Source: Symbiodinium natans (taxonomy: Eukaryota > Sar > Dinophyceae > Suessiales > Symbiodiniaceae). Taken from it: a DNA stretch of 64,000 bases. The position numbers were made by a program, and so were the translations under genes. The notes beneath the pieces were generated by a model. The model was not told where the DNA came from and did no database searches. It saw nothing but the letters and a program-made list of their open reading frames with translations. Of this stretch, positions 10,927-20,400 are shown piece after piece. The stretch spans positions 186,001 through 250,000 of the forward strand of contig CAJNDS010002498.1 in NCBI GenBank assembly GCA_905221605.1, in the 5' to 3' direction. Every line of letters starts with the position of its first letter. The stretch's first letter is position 1.

Positions 10927-13900
10927 TTAGTTGGGCGTGACATCAACGACTGCAAAGATGATGCCGGAGAGGCTCACCCACCCTTGAAGAGGGACATCTA
11001 TGTATTGCACGTAGATGACCCCGTCTGTATCCACTTGGATCCGATGCGTTGTGCTAGCAATGGCTCCATGAAAGACCAAGCTCCTGCTTGGCCTGCACGA
11101 GGGGTCGAGTGTTGCCACTGAGCCATATTGGTCGCCTGGTCCTGTCTTCTGGATCAAGCCTTGCAATATGCAAAAGCCATCTGCCAAGAAATAAGTTGGG
11201 GAGGCATAACCACCCCAAGGCTGCCAATTGCTCTTCAAGGTGATGGCGGCTCCTTCACCAGTGGCAATGACCATTCCGGACAAGCTGATGTAGCCAGAGC
11301 ATCTGCCTCCACAACCAACTTCAGAATGCAGTGGCCTGATTTCGCCTTGCGCAACGATGTCCACCCTGATCACCTCGTTCTCGCTATTCCTGTCAGACAT
11401 GGCCGTCAAGGCGATGCGGCCTGCAGGGCGGCACTCCGGTGGGAGTGTCGCAAAGGCCTCATCATAAACCCACTCGTCTCCCTCAACTGCCCCTTGCAGC
11501 AAGCAAAAGCCATTCCCAACAAAGTAGGTGGGGCTGCCATAGTGGTGGCTGCCACGCCAGCCAGCGGCCAAGGGCAGCCCAACCTGCTGAGAGTTAGCTG
11601 GTGGAAAGGCGATGCCAGCGAGGCTCGTGAAGTGATGACCAATGGAGCCAGACACACGCTCCAGCTTGCCATCCGGGTGGAGGTCCAAGCACCATGAGAT
11701 GTCGTGGGCATTGGTGTGGAACCTGAGCCTCTTAGTTGGCCTGCAGCCTGCTGGGAGCACAGCAAGAGGTTTGTTCATGTCCCCCTTGCATGCCAAGCCC
11801 TCCAAGACACAAAGGCCACCCTTCTTCACAGTGAAAGTGGTTGGGCGGTACTTTGAATCACTAGGTTCCAACCAGCCGTTTTGCAATGCCAGCGGCCATT
11901 CACCAAAAGGATGAGAAACAAAGGCGATCCCACCGAAGCTGACCGAGTCTTGACCTCCCTCTATGATCTGGACGGCTCCAGTTGCAAGCACCTTCACCTG
12001 TTGCGATGGCACCCCACGATGTTTCGACCCTACCTGAAAAAGAAGATCCTCTGAGGGCCAGCATTCCAACGGGAGCTCCACCAGGAGTTTGGGATTCTCA
12101 ATCGAGGATCTTGTTCCAAGTCCTTGGAGGATGCAAAGGCCTTCCACCACGCTGTACAAGAGCCTTTGGTCTGCTTCAGAAGAAAATCCTGGCTCCGTTT
12201 CGAGAGGAAACATTGCAGCCTTCTCCGTGGAGAAGATGATGCCATCCAAGTACAGATCAGGAGTGGTCCCGACGACATCGTTGTGGCGAATTTCGCCGGT
12301 TGCAAGAACCTCCACACGGGTGAGGCCGTTGGCGTGTCTGACGAAGAACACAACATCTTCAGTCGGACGGCACTCCTTTCCGAGCACTGCAACATCGGAG
12401 TCCCAGGCACCTCCAGTGACACGACCAGTGACAATGCACAGGCCTCCCAACTTCCTGTAAGATGGTTGTCCATTGCTTGTCCAGCCATTCTTCAGCGTAA
12501 GCGGCCAGCCGCCTGCGGTCGTTGAGAAGACTGCGTTGAAGTTTGCAGGCCCGCTAGGCACCCAGGCCCGAATATTTCCCGCTGGATGAACATCCAACAT
12601 CATTGTGTTGCGAATACGCGATTTCGGCCTGCAAATCTCTGGCAAAGTCCCCACCACTGGGCCAAATACGGAAGATGTTGGACCAACTGCCCAACCCTGC
12701 AAGGCGCAGAGGCCGTTCGGAAGCAGAGTGTAGGTTGGAGGCGAGTCACTGCTGGTGAACTTGTCATCCAGCGAGATGGGACCACCATGCGTCTTCAGCT
12801 CGGAAGCCTCTATCTCGTTCTCCATCTCCTCCTCACGCTCAGGGTCGGTGACGAAGTCCATGAGCTCCTTCTTGCCCTCCTCCGGGATGAAGGGAATGGC
12901 TGCCAGCACCGTCCGCAGCTGGCCCAGCACGTCGAACAAAGGAATCGTCTGCTCGCCAGAAGACAACGGCCCAAGATTCATCTGCATCTTGAGCTGCAAC
13001 ATCCCTTCTTGGAGCTGACCTTTGATTTTGAAGCCCACCAGGTCATTGGAGGGCATCCCAAACTCGAAGAGATCGTGGTTTCCCAGGAATTCCTCAGAGC
13101 CCTGAGACTTCTCAGAATTCTGAGCCTCTTGGAGTGCTCCAAGCCTCCGTCTCAGAGCCGCCCGAAGACGGCGAGTTGCCTCCTCACCCTCAAAGCTTCT
13201 TGTGACGTTCATGCGGCCGCCTTCAAAGCGGGCGGAGGCAAGGGAGGATTCTTCGACTTCGTAGCGGCGCTTGGAGCGCTTGGACTTCTGGGACTGCTTG
13301 GAGCTGGGCCTCGAAGGCGTGCCCTTCAAGCTCCGAGCCTCAGGAGTTGTGCCGTTTTCGAGAAGAGACGGCCTGTCCGCGAGCTTCGTGTAACCTGAGC
13401 TGGTTGAGTCACCTATGGGATCTCCCCACTGCATTCCAGGACCCTCAGCGCTCGCCTTCCACTCAGGTTTGGCTTTTGTAACCCATCTTCGCACGGCACG
13501 TCCACGGAATGTGCCGATGCTCATGCCCAATGCTCGAAAGGAGACTGAAGCAAGTGTGATTTTTTTGTCTCGCCCGTCATGGGGCCAACAGATCTCAAAG
13601 CCCAACTGGAAGAGTGGCTGTGGCAAGATATTGAATTGGATGCCCCCGAAGATGGACAACACCGGCTGCATCTCAAGCGAAAATGCGATCGAAAGGCACC
13701 TGTCAACGGGCGTGTAGTCCATGTAGGTTGAGTAGCCTTCAAGACTGCCACGGCTCTTGCTGAAGTACTTGTTGGAGCATGGCACTGCCCAAGGCTCCAA
13801 CTTCACAAAGTCCTTTTGTTCTGGATCCGATTTCAAGTGCCAGTCTTCGGGCGTGACATAGCGCCAGTCTTGGGGCGTCACATCAACGCCGGAGCGAATT

Positions 13901-15609
13901 TTCGGGGCAAAGGAGAGGCAGGTTTCCGTATCGTACTCCCTTCCCGCGAACTGCGTGATGAGCGCCGAGACTTGCGCTGGGGACTGCGAAGGGGTGATGG
14001 ACACCGCTCCTTCCTTACTGTTCCACTTATCTGGATCTCGTTGGCTAGCGTTGGTCCCTGATTGAACCATGGAAGCGGGCTTCTGACGTCTGATCACTGG
14101 GCGCTCAATGCTGCGAATATGTGTAGAGGCGCCACTGTGGCTGGCAACCTGCCTGGAGGGTTCACCGGGAGCCGGGAAGCTCGACACCGCCGCTTCTTGA
14201 ATCATTGCCGGGACGTGATCAAAGGCACTGCCTGACATGGATGCAGCCAGATCCACGAAGAATGAGAGAAGCTCCCTCATCAGGGTGGACAAGTGAGTGA
14301 GGATGCTGAAAGGGGGAACGTTCTGCAGCAAGGCGTTCCCAATTGTGGTTGCCAGGCATCCAAGGACATCACCGTCGTCCACACAACCGATCAAGGGGGC
14401 AAGCAGATTGAAGGGCGGAAGAGCCACCAGCTTGTTCCCAATTGTGGTTGCCAGGCATCCAAGGACATCACCGTCGTCCACACAACCGATCAAGGGGGCA
14501 AGCAGATTGAAGGGCGGAAGAGCCACCAGCTTGTTCCCAATTGTGGTTGCCAGGCATCCAAGGACATCACCGTCGTCCACACAACCGATCAAGGGGGCAA
14601 GCAGATTGAAGGGCGGAAGGGCCACCAGCTTGTCCCCAATTGTGGTTGCCAGGCATCCAAGAACATCACCGTCGTCCACACAATCGATCAAGGGGGCAAG
14701 CAGATTGAAGGGCGGAAGAGTCACCAGCTGGTTGCCAATGCAAGTGAAGACGTTTTCCTCACACCCCACGACTGCGCTCCCCACGTCGATGGCCCTTTGG
14801 ATGGGCGAGGGCCACTCTTTATGAAAGCTGCCAATAGCAAACGTGAAGAGGTGATAATCTGCAGCGCCGAAGAGTCCGAGGTCGCAACTGATGGTTGGGA
14901 GGCTCAGAGACACTGCCGTGCTATAGATGTTCAGGCCATCAAATGCTGAGATTTGGCAGTTGGCAATGAGCGCGAGGTTGCTCGGGATGCTGCTAGCCGC
15001 ATCTATAGCAGCCGCAGCGCCGCCGCCGCCGCCCGCAATGCCGCTCGCAATGCCGCTCGCAATGGTGCCGACGGGATAGGCTGTCCAATCCCCGGAGTGC
15101 TGGCGTTGGTGCCGCTTCACGACTTCCGCAAGGAGGCTGTTGGCTTTGCTGGCCATCTGCTCCTCCTTCGCCTTCCAATCCTGATCATCCTGTCGGTGCT
15201 TGTCTCCCATCGGCACCTCCACCAAAGAGAACTCCTTGCCATGGCTCGCACGCAGCTTGGTCTTGAGCTGCTGCAGCTCAGCGTCCTTCTGCTCCATGCC
15301 GTCCTTCAGCAACTGGATGTCATAGCGGTGAGCCTGCAGCTCATTCTTCTGGAGCTCAATGGCTGTCTCCAGATGCGCCAACTTGGTGTAGAAGAACTCG
15401 AAGGCCCGGGCCAAACCGCTCGCATCTCCGCTCATCGCATTTCCCCTCGTCGCGCCTCCACTCTTCGGATCTCCACTCTTTCCCTCCGCATCCGGAGCAT
15501 CTTCTACCACGTGAGCTGCAGGCTTCGTTGAAAGCAAGCATGTGGAATCGGCTGCTGCATCTACAAGCTGCCATACCACGAGGACGAGGCCCAAGCGTAG
15601 CATCAGCAT
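10927..15609 (-). CDS. large secreted repeat protein, 1560 residues, intronless
   Basis: A single uninterrupted minus-strand frame, the longest cellular ORF here. Residues 1-20 (MLMLRLGLVLVVWQLVDAAA) form a clear signal peptide. Residues about 69-123 are a charged coiled coil. A Gly/Ala-rich hydrophobic stretch lies near 184-208. Residues about 292-424 are four 33-residue repeats (VDDGDVLGCLATTIGNKLVA then LPPFNLLAPLIGC). A middle domain has many Cys and Trp residues; a Lys/Arg-rich basic segment lies near 765-785. From about 960 to the end are six 90-100-residue repeats of the type GLCxLQG...LPxxCRP...V/I-x-G...SLxGIxF. The last repeat type resembles the beta-sandwich repeats of phage tail-fibre and algal surface proteins (pattern recognition only). 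The role is likely extracellular or surface binding; function unknown. The start is the first ATG (15609); a second, two codons later, is equally possible. Confidence 0.85.
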   Translation of the reverse strand: MLMLRLGLVLVVWQLVDAAADSTCLLSTKPAAHVVEDAPDAEGKSGDPKSGGATRGNAMSGDASGLARAFEFFYTKLAHLETAIELQKNELQAHRYDIQLLKDGMEQKDAELQQLKTKLRASHGKEFSLVEVPMGDKHRQDDQDWKAKEEQMASKANSLLAEVVKRHQRQHSGDWTAYPVGTIASGIASGIAGGGGGAAAAIDAASSIPSNLALIANCQISAFDGLNIYSTAVSLSLPTISCDLGLFGAADYHLFTFAIGSFHKEWPSPIQRAIDVGSAVVGCEENVFTCIGNQLVTLPPFNLLAPLIDCVDDGDVLGCLATTIGDKLVALPPFNLLAPLIGCVDDGDVLGCLATTIGNKLVALPPFNLLAPLIGCVDDGDVLGCLATTIGNKLVALPPFNLLAPLIGCVDDGDVLGCLATTIGNALLQNVPPFSILTHLSTLMRELLSFFVDLAASMSGSAFDHVPAMIQEAAVSSFPAPGEPSRQVASHSGASTHIRSIERPVIRRQKPASMVQSGTNASQRDPDKWNSKEGAVSITPSQSPAQVSALITQFAGREYDTETCLSFAPKIRSGVDVTPQDWRYVTPEDWHLKSDPEQKDFVKLEPWAVPCSNKYFSKSRGSLEGYSTYMDYTPVDRCLSIAFSLEMQPVLSIFGGIQFNILPQPLFQLGFEICWPHDGRDKKITLASVSFRALGMSIGTFRGRAVRRWVTKAKPEWKASAEGPGMQWGDPIGDSTSSGYTKLADRPSLLENGTTPEARSLKGTPSRPSSKQSQKSKRSKRRYEVEESSLASARFEGGRMNVTRSFEGEEATRRLRAALRRRLGALQEAQNSEKSQGSEEFLGNHDLFEFGMPSNDLVGFKIKGQLQEGMLQLKMQMNLGPLSSGEQTIPLFDVLGQLRTVLAAIPFIPEEGKKELMDFVTDPEREEEMENEIEASELKTHGGPISLDDKFTSSDSPPTYTLLPNGLCALQGWAVGPTSSVFGPVVGTLPEICRPKSRIRNTMMLDVHPAGNIRAWVPSGPANFNAVFSTTAGGWPLTLKNGWTSNGQPSYRKLGGLCIVTGRVTGGAWDSDVAVLGKECRPTEDVVFFVRHANGLTRVEVLATGEIRHNDVVGTTPDLYLDGIIFSTEKAAMFPLETEPGFSSEADQRLLYSVVEGLCILQGLGTRSSIENPKLLVELPLECWPSEDLLFQVGSKHRGVPSQQVKVLATGAVQIIEGGQDSVSFGGIAFVSHPFGEWPLALQNGWLEPSDSKYRPTTFTVKKGGLCVLEGLACKGDMNKPLAVLPAGCRPTKRLRFHTNAHDISWCLDLHPDGKLERVSGSIGHHFTSLAGIAFPPANSQQVGLPLAAGWRGSHHYGSPTYFVGNGFCLLQGAVEGDEWVYDEAFATLPPECRPAGRIALTAMSDRNSENEVIRVDIVAQGEIRPLHSEVGCGGRCSGYISLSGMVIATGEGAAITLKSNWQPWGGYASPTYFLADGFCILQGLIQKTGPGDQYGSVATLDPSCRPSRSLVFHGAIASTTHRIQVDTDGVIYVQYIDVPLQGWVSLSGIIFAVVDVTPN
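14335..14735 (-). repeat. four 99-bp coding tandem repeats
   Basis: Four nearly identical 99-bp units inside the 1560-residue gene, encoding the 33-residue VDDGDVLGCLATTIGN repeat. Only a few bases differ between units, indicating recent expansion or gene conversion. The unit length keeps the frame. Confidence 0.95.
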
Positions 15610-16362
15610 ACCAGCCTGCTGTCGAATGGGGTAAGTAAGCGAGTGCTGAGTCAGTCGACTTCCGATCAGATGGGCTCAACGGCTGCGGCAGCGACCGTCT
15701 GGCATGTGACAAGCCCCAGCTGGCAAAGCGAAGAGCTTCAGCAGCTTCTGAGCCACTCTTTTTCCCCCCGAGCTGCAGCTGCGTTCTCCAAGCAGGAGCC
15801 TAAAAAACCGGAGATGGCCTGCTTGAAGAATTGGGCCTGAATTACTCAACGAACGCGAATGATGACTTGTCACTCGCTAGAAGACGGTCTGGGTTGACAA
15901 GCTACGCTGGACAAAGAGTTTTGCGAACTTGGAGATTTGGAGCAGGACGGTACGCGTGATTTTTCAGGTTCTTTCCACGGCTTCCGCCTTTACGGAGAGC
16001 CTGGCTGGCACTGCTTCCAGCCCTTTTGCTGGCGACCGCGACCGAGATGGGGACCTGCACAAACAGAAGGCGGACTTTAGAATAACATCACATGGAATCT
16101 CAACCAGCCATGGCTGCAACAGCACTCCAACAGGCACTTAAGAGCCAGGTGGCTCTTGAACTACAAGGTGCGCATTTCTGCGTAAGCCAGCCCACCACAA
16201 TATAATATATGAGAATATATGTTCTAACACATTACTTGTTGTATACTCCATTTCTTTAAAGCATAGCCTTTGGGGCGATTCTGGGCCCAAAGCCACTCCG
16301 CCTGCAGCAGCTCCGGAGTACTCCGAAGAACATCCTGCATCGTGCACTTTCTGGCTCGAAGA
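15610..16362. other. upstream region of the 1560-residue gene
   Basis: No gene supported. It should contain the promoter of the minus-strand gene, but no TTTT-box or other motif could be assigned. No spliced-leader relic (reverse complement of TTTTGGCTCAAG) was found upstream of the start, so retroposition of that intronless gene is not shown. Confidence 0.3.
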
Positions 16363-16403
16363 TGGGGGGGGGGAGGGGGGGGAGGGGGGGGAGGGGGCAG
16401 AGG
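16363..16403 (+). repeat. G-rich tract (GGGGGGA)n
   Basis: Runs of 5-10 G separated by single A or C, potentially G-quadruplex forming. Frames across it are glycine-rich artefacts. Confidence 0.9.
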
Positions 16404-19401
16404 GGAGACTGCCTCATCAGGTCAGGCCACCTGCAACTGCGCCTCTGCAGCATCAGCCCCAGCACTTGCTGGCCAATGCCGGCTCCATGCTGCCTCCGCT
16501 GCCCGCAGGCCCCAGGTTCATACAGCACCAAGTCTTCGTCGTGCCCATGCAGAGCTTTTGCTCCCGCTATCAAAATCGCACATGCCGCCGACAGTGCGCG
16601 TTACGCATGCCAGCACTACAACGAGGGGCGGGTCCAGGAGCTGGGTACACACAAAAAGAGGGGGCGGGGGCTGGGTATTGGCTGTGTGAGGTTTCGCAAA
16701 GCGGTTTGCATCAAAGGTTTCGGGGCGCTGAAGACTTCGGAAAATTAGCAGAGTTTCGGGGAGTCGAGACTCTGAAACCAAAGGTTTCATCAAGACGCAG
16801 AGGGAGGGAGGACTCGTGTAGCAAGCTTGATGCGACAAGTCGCGGCCCTCATGCCATCCATGACCTCTCTGGCCATCATCCGCCTGACGCTGGGCCCTAA
16901 GAAGCCCAAGATTTTATCTCCCCAAAACACGGGAGTTCCTTTCCGGAAAGGACTTCTTCAACCTCCTCACCGCGCTCCACCGCTTGGCTAAGGGGCGCGC
17001 GGCGCGCAGGTTGGGACCCTCGGGTTGTTTTTTTTTTAACAATAATTTTTGGAGTCCAAAGCCCGGTTCAGGGGCGTGTTTGCTGTTGTTTGTTGTTCTT
17101 TGAGGCCATTTGCGAAGGGGTTCCGAAGCCTTTCCGTGGTCGGGAAGAAGAAGTGCCTTAAGAAGAGGAACCAAAGCTTCAACTCCCACTTTTTGTTTGT
17201 TTCTCGACGCCTACTGGTTGCCCAGAAGAGCCTCCTGCATCGATTTTTCAGTACAACCAACTTTGCGCCCAGAACATGTTGTCCCGCTTGCTCAGATTGC
17301 CCGCAGCTTCTGTGGCTTCAAGCTTTCGCTTTACACCAGTCACTCTGCCTTGACTGCTTGTACAGAGTGCCCATGGAATGCCAAGCACTGGAGCTGCACA
17401 GAGGACAGCAGCGATTCTGGGATCCAACTGCTCCACCGCAATGCCTATGACCCCAGCCCAGTGTCCAACTTGGCCGCCTCTCGCGCCAAGCACGCCTACT
17501 TCTGCTAGATCAAATAAAGGGTGCTCCGCGCGTTCTTTCAGCCGTACATGCACAGTTGCGTCTGAGTGTCTTGCTGTTACGTGTGCCTTTGCCATGCCAG
17601 GTGAAGATCCTTGTCGACCTTGACTTGCGAACCACAAGATCCAAAAGGACTCTTGATTGCTTACTTGCGAATCTCCTGTTGCTGTGCGCATCATGTCATA
17701 AAGCCGCCTTCTCCGTTGCATCCATCCGACCTTGCCACATCGCAGCCATTTTCTCAGGTCTAAGGTCCGCCATGTTGATCTTGTGAAGGCTTAGCTGCCT
17801 TTCTGCACACGAAACCATGCTTGTCACCTTGTCCCAAATTTTCTACCACCACATTGCAGCATCCGGCCAACAAAGTAGTCGCATCGCCAAGGATGTGCGG
17901 TGTTGGAGGCGGTCGTAAAGTTCCACGACCGTTGCCTGGAGATGTCCAACTGTTGCACTGTCCATGGCACCCTGCTGTCTAAATTGCATGCACTGGGATA
18001 TTGCGATTCTTGTTGAGTTGCGCTAAACGGAGTGTGGTAAGATTCAAGGAAAAGAAGAAAAAGGGTGTGTTGCTGCTGGGAGCTGGTGCAGGTAAGCTCC
18101 GGCTTATAACCTGGCGGTTATGAGATGTGGAGAGTGGAGGTGTGAGTGCTGCTGGTGTGGTTGAGTGTGCCAGGATCTGCAAAGTGTCAGGGCTCTGGGT
18201 ATCGGTGATAGGACTGTAATGGTTGGGTAAGACAGTTACCTTGGAGTCCTAAAACCAGGTGGAAGGTTGTTGTCGTCATTGTCGTCCATTCCATCTGAAC
18301 TCAGGTAAAGGGTTCTGATCCTACAGCTTGGTCCTCGGGGCGGGTAACAACCCTGAACAACGCGAGCGGGCTCCCACGTCAAGTTGTGTATGTGTGTAGA
18401 AAATCAGCTTTGTTTTTTCCGGGGTTTTGCTCGACATTTCTTTGTTTTGCTCAAACTTGAGAGAGTTGAAAAATGTGCCTGACCTTAAAACTCAACTCCA
18501 ATCCCCAAACCCCCTAAACCCCCAACTAAACCTCTGAACTGGACACACTGTCAAAACTTCCAAACCCTTAACCGCCTGACTTGTCGTCATCCTGCCCTAC
18601 AAGCTGAACAGCGATTGCTGGCAGAGGCAGCGGTCAGGTTTTTGGGAAGTTAGTTCTGGGCTTTCGGGATTGAGGCTTCTTGGTTCTTTTTATATTGTCA
18701 ACTTGTGCCGCGCAGGGGTTGGTTTCAATCCCAAGGCTGTTTCTGTTATACAGGCTGTGTTTGCGTGCCCTGCAGGGTTGGTCTCAATGCCGGCCTTTTG
18801 CGTTGTTGATTACAGTATGTACTCAAGTCTGTTTGCGCCGCGGAATCAATCCCGGTGGATGTTTACGCATATGTTGTGTCTATATGCATGCAGGTGTTAG
18901 GCAGCAAAGCCTTGACGCACACAACGAGACGCTTAATTGTCTTGTTTAGAACAATGCAAGTCTACACACGAAGCTTGAGCTCAATTGTAAATGAGAGGAA
19001 TAGGAACAACACAAGGACTTAGCGTCCGTCATCTGGCCTATATGGGAAATCTGGACCCCACTTCTGGGCTAAATTTTGACCCAGACCCCACATGCCTTCC
19101 AGGAGGCCGCCTGGCGACCCCGTCTCCACTGACCGGCGGCTGATTGCGCTAAACCCTCACGATTTCTGCAGCCGTTAGCAATTTTCCCTAAGCCAACTGG
19201 CAACCTGGAAGGTCCGAGCCGGACGTCTCAATTCTTGACGTGAGTTCCGATGCCAAACTCAGCGCCGCAGAAGCTTCTTTGCCATCTTTGCACTGCGCGC
19301 CAAGATAGAAACAGCTGAATTCAAGCAATAAGCACTGGAAAAAAGGCATCCAAGTTACATGTGTGGGCGGAGTTGGTGGAGTTCATGTAAGCGGAGTCGG
19401 C
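16404..19401. other. largely non-coding 3-kb stretch
   Basis: No frame here could be supported as a gene. One noteworthy short frame at 17276 begins MLSRLLRLPAASVASSFRF, like a mitochondrial targeting peptide, but stops after 25 codons. Between 18.6 and 18.95 kb there are three diverged copies of a GGTTGGTTTCAAT/GGTTGGTCTCAAT-like sequence. The far right has GGAGT-rich short repeats leading into the GGTTGAACCTGGG minisatellite. Confidence 0.4.
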
Positions 19402-19433
19402 GGAGTCCTGGTTGAACTCAGGTTGAACCTGGG
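19402..19433 (+). repeat. GGTTGAACCTGGG minisatellite, left half of target locus
   Basis: Short units of GTTGAACTCAG and GTTGAACCTGGG that resume at 27453 after the LINE. This shows the LINE inserted into a small (GGTTGAACCTG)n array. Confidence 0.8.
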
Positions 19434-19448
19434 TTTAATTCGAAACCT
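19434..19448 (+). repeat. 5' target-site duplication of the LINE
   Basis: TTTAATTCGAAACCT, repeated exactly at 27438-27452. Confidence 0.9.
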
Positions 19449-19469
19449 GGCTCAAGTTTTCGGCCCAAG
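19448..19469 (+). other. possible spliced-leader relic at the LINE 5' end
   Basis: The first element bases after the target duplication are GGCTCAAG (TGGCTCAAG if the shared T is counted), identical to the 3' end of the dinoflagellate spliced leader, which ends TTTTGGCTCAAG. Immediately after comes TTTTCGGCCCAAG, which differs from TTTTGGCTCAAG by one inserted C and one T-to-C change and could be an older relic. Inference: the inserted copy was made from a trans-spliced mRNA. Confidence 0.5.
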
Positions 19470-19560
19470 GAGTAGCCTGGGAGAAGTTTCGGAGGTCTCA
19501 GCCTTCCTAGCCTGGTAGCCAGCCTAGGACAGTTTGCCCAGAGGTGCCTTCCTCTTAGCC

Positions 19561-20391
19561 ATGGCCCCCCGCGAGTACATCTGTTGCAGTGGCAAAAGCT
19601 GCACAGGATGGATTTGGGCGGACAAGGCTCAGCCGCACATGCTCTGCAAGAAATGCAGAACGCCCTGGGCAAACAGCATTCGCAAGGCGAGACAGAACTG
19701 GAGCCAGTGGAAGCCACAATGGCCCACAGTGGCTGAGGCCGCTTACTGGCAGCCGCCAAAGAAGCCCAAGACTCCGAAAACACCACTGCCGAACAAGGTC
19801 CTGCAAGCCCTTGGAGTGGCATGGGACAATGTGCCTACAGAGGTGCAAAAGAACCTCCAGGAGGCAGGGTACAAACCACCCAAGGCACAGGTCAAGGAGG
19901 AGGTGGACGACCTCACAGACCTGTGCCAGAAGCATGAAGCCGCCCTGCCGGAGGAGGTTAAAGCCTACCTGAAAGGCCTCAAGGCCAGCCAGGAGGTTAC
20001 GCCCTCCCAAGCTGCAAGCCAGGCCAGCCAGAGCTGGCAAAGCGCAACGGGCAAGCTCAAGCACATTGCGGATCAAAAGATTGACCTGCAGAAGCGCATC
20101 GACATGGCGAAGGGGTCATTAAGGCAGCTTCTACAAGAAATGATCGTGCTGAATGAGCAAGCTGAGAAGGCACAGAAGGCAGTAGAGGCAAGCTCAGGCC
20201 TACTCAAAGAGAAAGTCTTCTGCGAATCCGCTGCGGACATGGAGGTCGTCCATGAGATTAAAGCGGAGCGAGAAGCAAAGAGGCGTCGCACACAGGAGGG
20301 CCCCACCCCTCCAGGCCTTGAGGAGCACACCCAGGAGGGGATGCCTCCCGGCAATGCCAATGCCCCGCCGGGGCTGGGCCCGGTGGCCTAG
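19561..20391 (+). CDS. LINE ORF1-like protein (gag-like)
   Basis: Start chosen at ATG 19561 in the context GCCATGGCC; the frame is open upstream but without another ATG. 276 residues. The N-terminus has paired cysteines (CCSGKSCTGW then LCKKCRTPW), a likely zinc-binding module for nucleic acid. The middle is Lys/Gln/Glu-rich with predicted coiled coil (about 160-230), and the end is Pro/Gly-rich. It ends at a TAG (20389-20391) after which the same frame stays open into the endonuclease, so the stop could be a read-through codon or a mutation that split one polyprotein. Confidence 0.6.
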   Translation: MAPREYICCSGKSCTGWIWADKAQPHMLCKKCRTPWANSIRKARQNWSQWKPQWPTVAEAAYWQPPKKPKTPKTPLPNKVLQALGVAWDNVPTEVQKNLQEAGYKPPKAQVKEEVDDLTDLCQKHEAALPEEVKAYLKGLKASQEVTPSQAASQASQSWQSATGKLKHIADQKIDLQKRIDMAKGSLRQLLQEMIVLNEQAEKAQKAVEASSGLLKEKVFCESAADMEVVHEIKAEREAKRRRTQEGPTPPGLEEHTQEGMPPGNANAPPGLGPVA

Positions 20392-20400
20392 GGACTCGGC

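Noticed and set aside
12586-13398. Plus-strand 270-codon frame
   Set aside because: Antisense to the 1560-residue gene; no motif of its own.
14293-14949. Plus-strand frames with tandem NCGCQASKDITVVHTTDQGG repeats
   Set aside because: Antisense reading of the 99-bp coding repeats; the minus strand has a signal peptide and a far longer frame.
17276-17350. Mitochondrial-targeting-like start MLSRLLRLPAASVASSFRF
   Set aside because: Stops after 25 codons and no continuing exon could be joined.
18700-18900. tRNA-like GGTTTCAATCCC segment
   Set aside because: No acceptor stem, D-arm or anticodon arm could be paired around it; it belongs to a short local repeat.
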